Source: Deltaproteobacteria bacterium
Lineage (GTDB): Bacteria; Desulfobacterota_D; UBA1144; Nemesobacterales; Nemesobacteraceae
Direction of reading: 5' to 3'
Assembly: GCA_029262295.1 (NCBI GenBank)
Contig: JAJCZR010000061.1
Span: 1 to 37,032, forward strand
DNA length: 37,032 nucleotides
Both the position numbers and the translations under genes were made by a program. The notes under the pieces were generated by a model. The model was not told where the DNA came from, searched no databases, and was given only the letters and a program-made list of their open reading frames with translations. Shown here piece after piece: positions 33,931-37,032 of this stretch. Each line of letters opens with the position of its first letter. The stretch's first letter is position 1.

Positions 33931-33945
33931 TATAATTGAAACAAA
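33931..33945 (+). promoter_or_regulatory. -10 box directly before the patatin gene
   Basis: A perfect TATAAT at 33931-33936 ends 8 bases before ATG 33945, so transcription should start at or next to the start codon. No ribosome site exists upstream. The -35 region is weak (TTCCAA at 33911 or TTCAAC at 33901). Confidence 0.5.
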
Positions 33946-34760
33946 TGAGAATCGGATTAGTACTTAGCGGCGGAGGGGCAAAAGGTTCTGCTCATCTGGG
34001 AGTTTTAAAAGCCTTTGAAGAAAAAGAGATAAAGTTTGACTATGTCTCTGGCACTAGCATAGGGGCTTTTATAGCAGCTGTATATGCAAATGGAAACATA
34101 GATAAACTGATTGAAGATTCATTCAAGATCAGGATTAAAGAACTTCCAAAATTAATCCGTCCTATAATATCAAAAAAAGGGCTTTTTAGCGGCGCTCAGA
34201 TTGAAAAAATGCTTTCCAAGTTTGTGGATGTAGAAAATATAGAAGAACTTGATATCCCCCTTTCAATAGTATCAACTGAAATCAACTCTTCGAGTCTACA
34301 TACTTTCACTGAAGGAAGTATCTATAAAGCAGTCAGGGCCAGCATGTCTATCCCTGGAATTCTAACACCACTTATTGATGGTGAGAATATGTATGTTGAC
34401 GGAGGATTTTTAGAACCGGTGCCCGTAAAAGCGGTAAAGGATTTAGGGGCTGAAAAAATTGTGGCAATTGATCTCATTACTGCAACAGCTAAAAGAAAAT
34501 TCACTTCTATCAAACCGAATGTAAATGATGATTTTGGAAGCAAACATGTTTTTGATATTATCCAGAGATCATCAATTGTTACTCAGTCAAGATTAATAGA
34601 AAAGAGCTTTGAAGATTACAAACCTGATCTCATTATAAGACCTGATGTTTCAGAGATAAATACACTTGATTTTCACAAGAGCAAACTCGGAATTGAAAGA
34701 GGTGTAGAAGCAGTTAACAAGTCACTTACCGAGATAAATGAGTTTTTTGAGCTTGTTTAA
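33945..34760 (+). CDS. Patatin-like phospholipase (RssA-type)
   Basis: 271 residues from ATG 33945 (TTG 33936 would add three residues but overlaps the -10 box). The oxyanion loop GGGAKG is at 9-14, nucleophile Ser38 in GTSIG, and catalytic Asp152 in DGGFLEPVPV, completing the Ser-Asp dyad. Such enzymes cleave acyl chains from phospholipids; bacterial RssA-type members are cytoplasmic with poorly known substrates. The 3' end overlaps the convergent glycosyltransferase gene by 4 bases. TATAAT immediately upstream suggests a leaderless message. Confidence 0.92.
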   Translation: MRIGLVLSGGGAKGSAHLGVLKAFEEKEIKFDYVSGTSIGAFIAAVYANGNIDKLIEDSFKIRIKELPKLIRPIISKKGLFSGAQIEKMLSKFVDVENIEELDIPLSIVSTEINSSSLHTFTEGSIYKAVRASMSIPGILTPLIDGENMYVDGGFLEPVPVKAVKDLGAEKIVAIDLITATAKRKFTSIKPNVNDDFGSKHVFDIIQRSSIVTQSRLIEKSFEDYKPDLIIRPDVSEINTLDFHKSKLGIERGVEAVNKSLTEINEFFELV

Positions 34761-36145
34761 CTGGAAATCGAGAACTTCCCCTTTTTCCATGCCCAAAAAA
34801 TCAGGAACCACACAGGTACAAACTCAAGCCATACTATTACGTTTGTGAAAAAATTGAGATCGCCCAAAGGCTCAAGAAAATATCTGAAATAATAAAAAGG
34901 AAGAAGCGCAGTCAGGGAAAGGAAAGATAAATGGGGTGTGATCGACAAAAAGAGAATCACCCATGTGAAATACCAGGGAAACTGCGTGGGGCTTATTAGG
35001 AAAGCAAAGCCTACAATAAGAAAAGCCTTTTTATAAATACTTTCCGAGCTGTTAACAAAAGCAACATATACAATCCAAAGCAGCAGTATTGCAACAATCA
35101 AAATTCTTGCATATTTCTGTGCATGACCCGGATGAATATCAACCGCACTTAAAACTGACTCAAGAGCAAAAAGTACAATCCTGAAAAATGAACTGTTGTT
35201 TTCCCAGCTTTTACTATATGCAACAAACCCCGAAGCTGAATCGAATTGTGATAACAAAACAGGCACAAAAATGACGGCAGCTGTCACTGCAAATACAGTG
35301 ATTTTCAAAACAAGCTCTTTCGGTTTTTTTGTTAAAGGGTTCAAAAATAGTGGAAGAAAGAAAACAGGCCATAACTTTATTCCGACGCTAAGTGAAAGTA
35401 GCCCGGTTGAAATATATTTTTTGTTTTTTAAAAAAAGAAGTAGTGCAGCTAAAACCAAAGGAAATACCATTACATCCATGTGTCCGGAATTAAATATCTC
35501 TTTTATAAGAAGGGGGTTCCACCAGTAGATCAAAATATTTGTAAGAGGTATTTTAAGACGCTGGAAAGTGAGCATCAATAGTGCAAGTGTTATAAGATCA
35601 AAGCCGAGGAGTATTATTTTCCAGACTACAACATTCCAGGGAGAAATAAGATAAGATAAAGAAAAAAACATTTGTGCAACAGTCGGATAAATTGTTTTGA
35701 AACTGGGGTTATTAATCTTCTTTATAATATCGCCTGAATCTTCTGCAAGAGCTCCTAGTTTATTGCTACCACCACCATTTACTATTTCCTCAGGAGAATG
35801 TTCATAAGGGCTTTCACCGTTTGCCAAGACAGCTCCGTCCCACAAATATCTGTAATAATCATCTTCAAGAATAGGTTCCGAAAAAATAAAGACAACTCTG
35901 AACAATATTCCAAAAAGAATAATCAGGACTAATGAGCTTTTATCAATAAGATTCAGTTTTTTTACATTATATAAGTAAATTAACCCGGCAAGAGTCAGCA
36001 AGAAGACAAGCAATAGAATCTTGCTGGAGTCTAGATTTTCTTTATCCGATAGAAAAGGTGAAAGATTTGAAATGTTGATTATTAATACAAGAAGTGCCGT
36101 ACCAAAAAGTAAAAGAATCGTATTAGGTTTTTTAAGTCGGCTCAT
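34757..36145 (-). CDS. GT-C fold membrane glycosyltransferase (GT87/mannosyltransferase-like)
   Basis: 462 residues with about 11-12 hydrophobic segments. Between the first helices lies an extracytoplasmic loop with the metal/catalytic acid motif EPILEDDYYRYLWDG (about 92-106), and later IYPTVAQMFF, WWNPLLIKEIFNSGHMDVMVFPLVLAALLL and GIKLWPVFFLPLFL, all typical of polyprenyl-phosphate-sugar-dependent GT-C enzymes of the GT87/DUF2029 group. The donor is probably polyprenol-phosphate mannose or similar; the acceptor is unknown. Convergent overlap of 4 bases with the patatin gene. Monocistronic. Confidence 0.8.
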   Translation of the reverse strand: MSRLKKPNTILLLFGTALLVLIINISNLSPFLSDKENLDSSKILLLVFLLTLAGLIYLYNVKKLNLIDKSSLVLIILFGILFRVVFIFSEPILEDDYYRYLWDGAVLANGESPYEHSPEEIVNGGGSNKLGALAEDSGDIIKKINNPSFKTIYPTVAQMFFSLSYLISPWNVVVWKIILLGFDLITLALLMLTFQRLKIPLTNILIYWWNPLLIKEIFNSGHMDVMVFPLVLAALLLFLKNKKYISTGLLSLSVGIKLWPVFFLPLFLNPLTKKPKELVLKITVFAVTAAVIFVPVLLSQFDSASGFVAYSKSWENNSSFFRIVLFALESVLSAVDIHPGHAQKYARILIVAILLLWIVYVAFVNSSESIYKKAFLIVGFAFLISPTQFPWYFTWVILFLSITPHLSFLSLTALLPFYYFRYFLEPLGDLNFFTNVIVWLEFVPVWFLIFWAWKKGKFSISS

Positions 36146-36211
36146 AATTTTAAGTTTATTGTGATTATTGAGTAATATTACGAGACTAAATTATATAAAG
36201 GTTCTATTTGG

Positions 36212-36754
36212 ATGAATGACAATCGAGAAAAATTAAAACTTATTCTAAAAAACAAATCAATTTTGAAAGGAAATTTCACTTTAGCCTCTGGCAAAAAAAG
36301 TAATTATTACATTGATGCAAGACTTACGACCCTTGACCCGGAAGGAGTAAACTTGATCTCCAGAATATTTCTTGAAGAAATTAAAAAGAGTCCTGAAATA
36401 AAAGTTGTTGGCGGCCCTACTATGGGTGCAGATCCAATTGTTGGTGGAACTATCGCCCTTAGTCATGAACTGGGAAATCCATTAGATGGTTTTCTCGTAA
36501 GAAAGGAAGAAAAAGGACATGGCACTGGCAAGATTATTGAAGGAAACCTGAAAGCAGGAGACAAAGTGGCAGTTGTTGAGGATGTGATTACAACAGGCGG
36601 ATCAGTTTTTAAAGCCATTGATGCAATTGAGAAGTTTGGAGCTACTGTTGAAAAAGTTTTGGTTGTTGTCGATCGCGAGGCTGGTGGTGAAGAACTTTTC
36701 AAAGAAAAAGGTTATGAACTCTTTTCAATACTTAAGGTTTCTGAGTTGTTGTAA
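36212..36754 (+). CDS. pyrE: Orotate phosphoribosyltransferase
   Basis: 180 residues, the short bacterial/archaeal form. The N-terminal KGNFTLASGKKSNYYIDARLTTLDPEG is the orotate-binding signature, GGPTMGADPIVG follows, and the PRPP motif is VAVVEDVITTGGSVFKAI. It joins orotate to PRPP, giving OMP in pyrimidine synthesis. No other pyr gene is close. The start ATG at 36212 has a TATAAA-like box about 15 bases before it and no clear ribosome site. Divergent from the glycosyltransferase gene. Confidence 0.95.
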   Translation: MNDNREKLKLILKNKSILKGNFTLASGKKSNYYIDARLTTLDPEGVNLISRIFLEEIKKSPEIKVVGGPTMGADPIVGGTIALSHELGNPLDGFLVRKEEKGHGTGKIIEGNLKAGDKVAVVEDVITTGGSVFKAIDAIEKFGATVEKVLVVVDREAGGEELFKEKGYELFSILKVSELL

Positions 36755-36763
36755 GTCTTTGTC

Positions 36764-36895
36764 ATTCCAAATTTAATTTGGAATACAGAATTAAGAAAAA
36801 CAATTAGTTAAATAGAATTTTTTCAGCAATAGTGTGAATTTTGAGATGTATTTATTATTCCAGTCAACATACTGGATTCCGAGTCAAGCCCGGAT
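36764..36895. repeat. REP-like short repeats next to the insertion sequence
   Basis: ATTCCAAATT-T-AATTTGGAAT (36764-36784) is a perfect palindrome. About 90 bases on, ACTGGATTCCGAGTCAAGCC followed by CGGAT (36871-36895) resembles dispersed intergenic repeats of the form GGATTCCG-n-CGGAATGAC; here it breaks off where the insertion sequence begins. No gene is seen in 36755-36903. Confidence 0.45.
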
Positions 36896-37032
36896 TGTAA
36901 AGGTCAAGTAATTCGTTGCGCTAATTGCTCTAACATTTTCTTGGGAGTAAGACCATTAATTCCCTGATGAGGCCTTGCAGTATTGTAGTAAAGTAAATAC
37001 TGCTGAAGCTCATCTTTAAAATGTTCTAAACT
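36896..37032 (-). mobile_element. End of an IS481/IS3-like insertion sequence (continues past window)
   Basis: The element end is inferred at TGTAAAGGTCAAG (from 36896), which begins with TG and overlaps the transposase stop codon, as in IS481-type elements. Outside it is a REP-like repeat that stops abruptly. The other end is beyond 37032. Confidence 0.5.
36904..37032 (-). CDS. IS481/IS3-like transposase, C-terminal part (5' end outside window)
   Basis: Reading the minus strand from the right edge gives 42 residues: EHFKDELQQYLLYYNTARPH followed by QGINGLTPKKMLEQLAQRIT and TGA at 36904-36906. The YNxxRPHQGxxxxTP motif is the conserved end of the rve (DDE integrase) domain of IS481 and IS3 family transposases. 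The catalytic DDE residues lie outside the window. Whether the copy is intact cannot be told. Confidence 0.85.
   Translation of the reverse strand, partial: SLEHFKDELQQYLLYYNTARPHQGINGLTPKKMLEQLAQRIT

Noticed and set aside
33703-33939. A 78-codon plus-strand open frame before the patatin gene
   Set aside because: It ends over the patatin -10 box, has no ribosome site, an AT-driven composition (Asn, Ile, Phe) and no protein-like pattern; likely non-coding promoter DNA.

Overview
The window is AT-rich bacterial chromosome from what looks like a Gram-negative organism. Evidence for this is a lipobox lipoprotein, a sigma-54 type NtrB/NtrC pair with a -24/-12 promoter, PII and type I glutamine synthetase, and complex I subunits. 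The order rsmD-coaD-aminotransferase and the nitrogen cluster would fit a deltaproteobacterium-like lineage, but I cannot place it firmly from sequence alone.

Region 1 (1 to about 4695) is the right end of an integrated mobile element. It holds the tail of an ArsR-type regulator, two small unknown genes, a large CHC2-Toprim-DUF3631 primase-helicase, an AlpA-like HTH protein and an unknown 266-residue protein. It ends at a 45-base copy of the 3' part of a tRNA-Gly(GCC), a typical attachment-site scar. Iteron-like TGTAACG repeats sit at the 3' end of the primase gene and may be an origin. The integrase and the intact tRNA-Gly should lie to the left, outside the window.

Region 2 (4700 to 8780) is an accessory stretch: a RelE/HigB-like toxin with Xre antitoxin, a lipoprotein, a possible PIN-like protein, a dodecin, a glutathione S-transferase with a duplicated C-terminal scrap of itself nearby, and a minimal nucleotidyltransferase whose second catalytic Asp appears to be His.

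Region 3 (8780 to 17800) is mostly housekeeping: a hotdog thioesterase next to gyrA, a receiver-GGDEF protein, rsmD-coaD-aspartate aminotransferase, a substrate-binding-fold protein without a signal peptide, a broken small reading frame, a stand-alone MshEN-type domain protein and an exported fasciclin protein.

Region 4 (17900 to 24980) is a nitrogen-control block: tRNA-Ala(GGC), homoserine dehydrogenase fused in one transcript unit with ntrB and ntrC, convergent rnc, then glnB under a clear sigma-54 promoter and glnA behind a long hairpin. NtrB senses, NtrC with sigma-54 would activate glnB(-glnA), PII feeds back, and GlnA carries the Tyr expected for adenylylation.

Region 5 (24980 to 37032) contains a class II Fic protein with an operator-like inverted repeat at its promoter, an isolated nuoJKL set, endonuclease III, a sigma-70 family factor with a cluster of palindromic boxes upstream, several unknown or regulatory proteins (MerR-like, PAS-only), a patatin-like lipase, a GT-C type membrane glycosyltransferase, pyrE, and the edge of an IS481/IS3-like insertion sequence lying against a REP-like repeat. 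Several genes have a -10-like box only a few bases before the start codon, suggesting leaderless transcripts.
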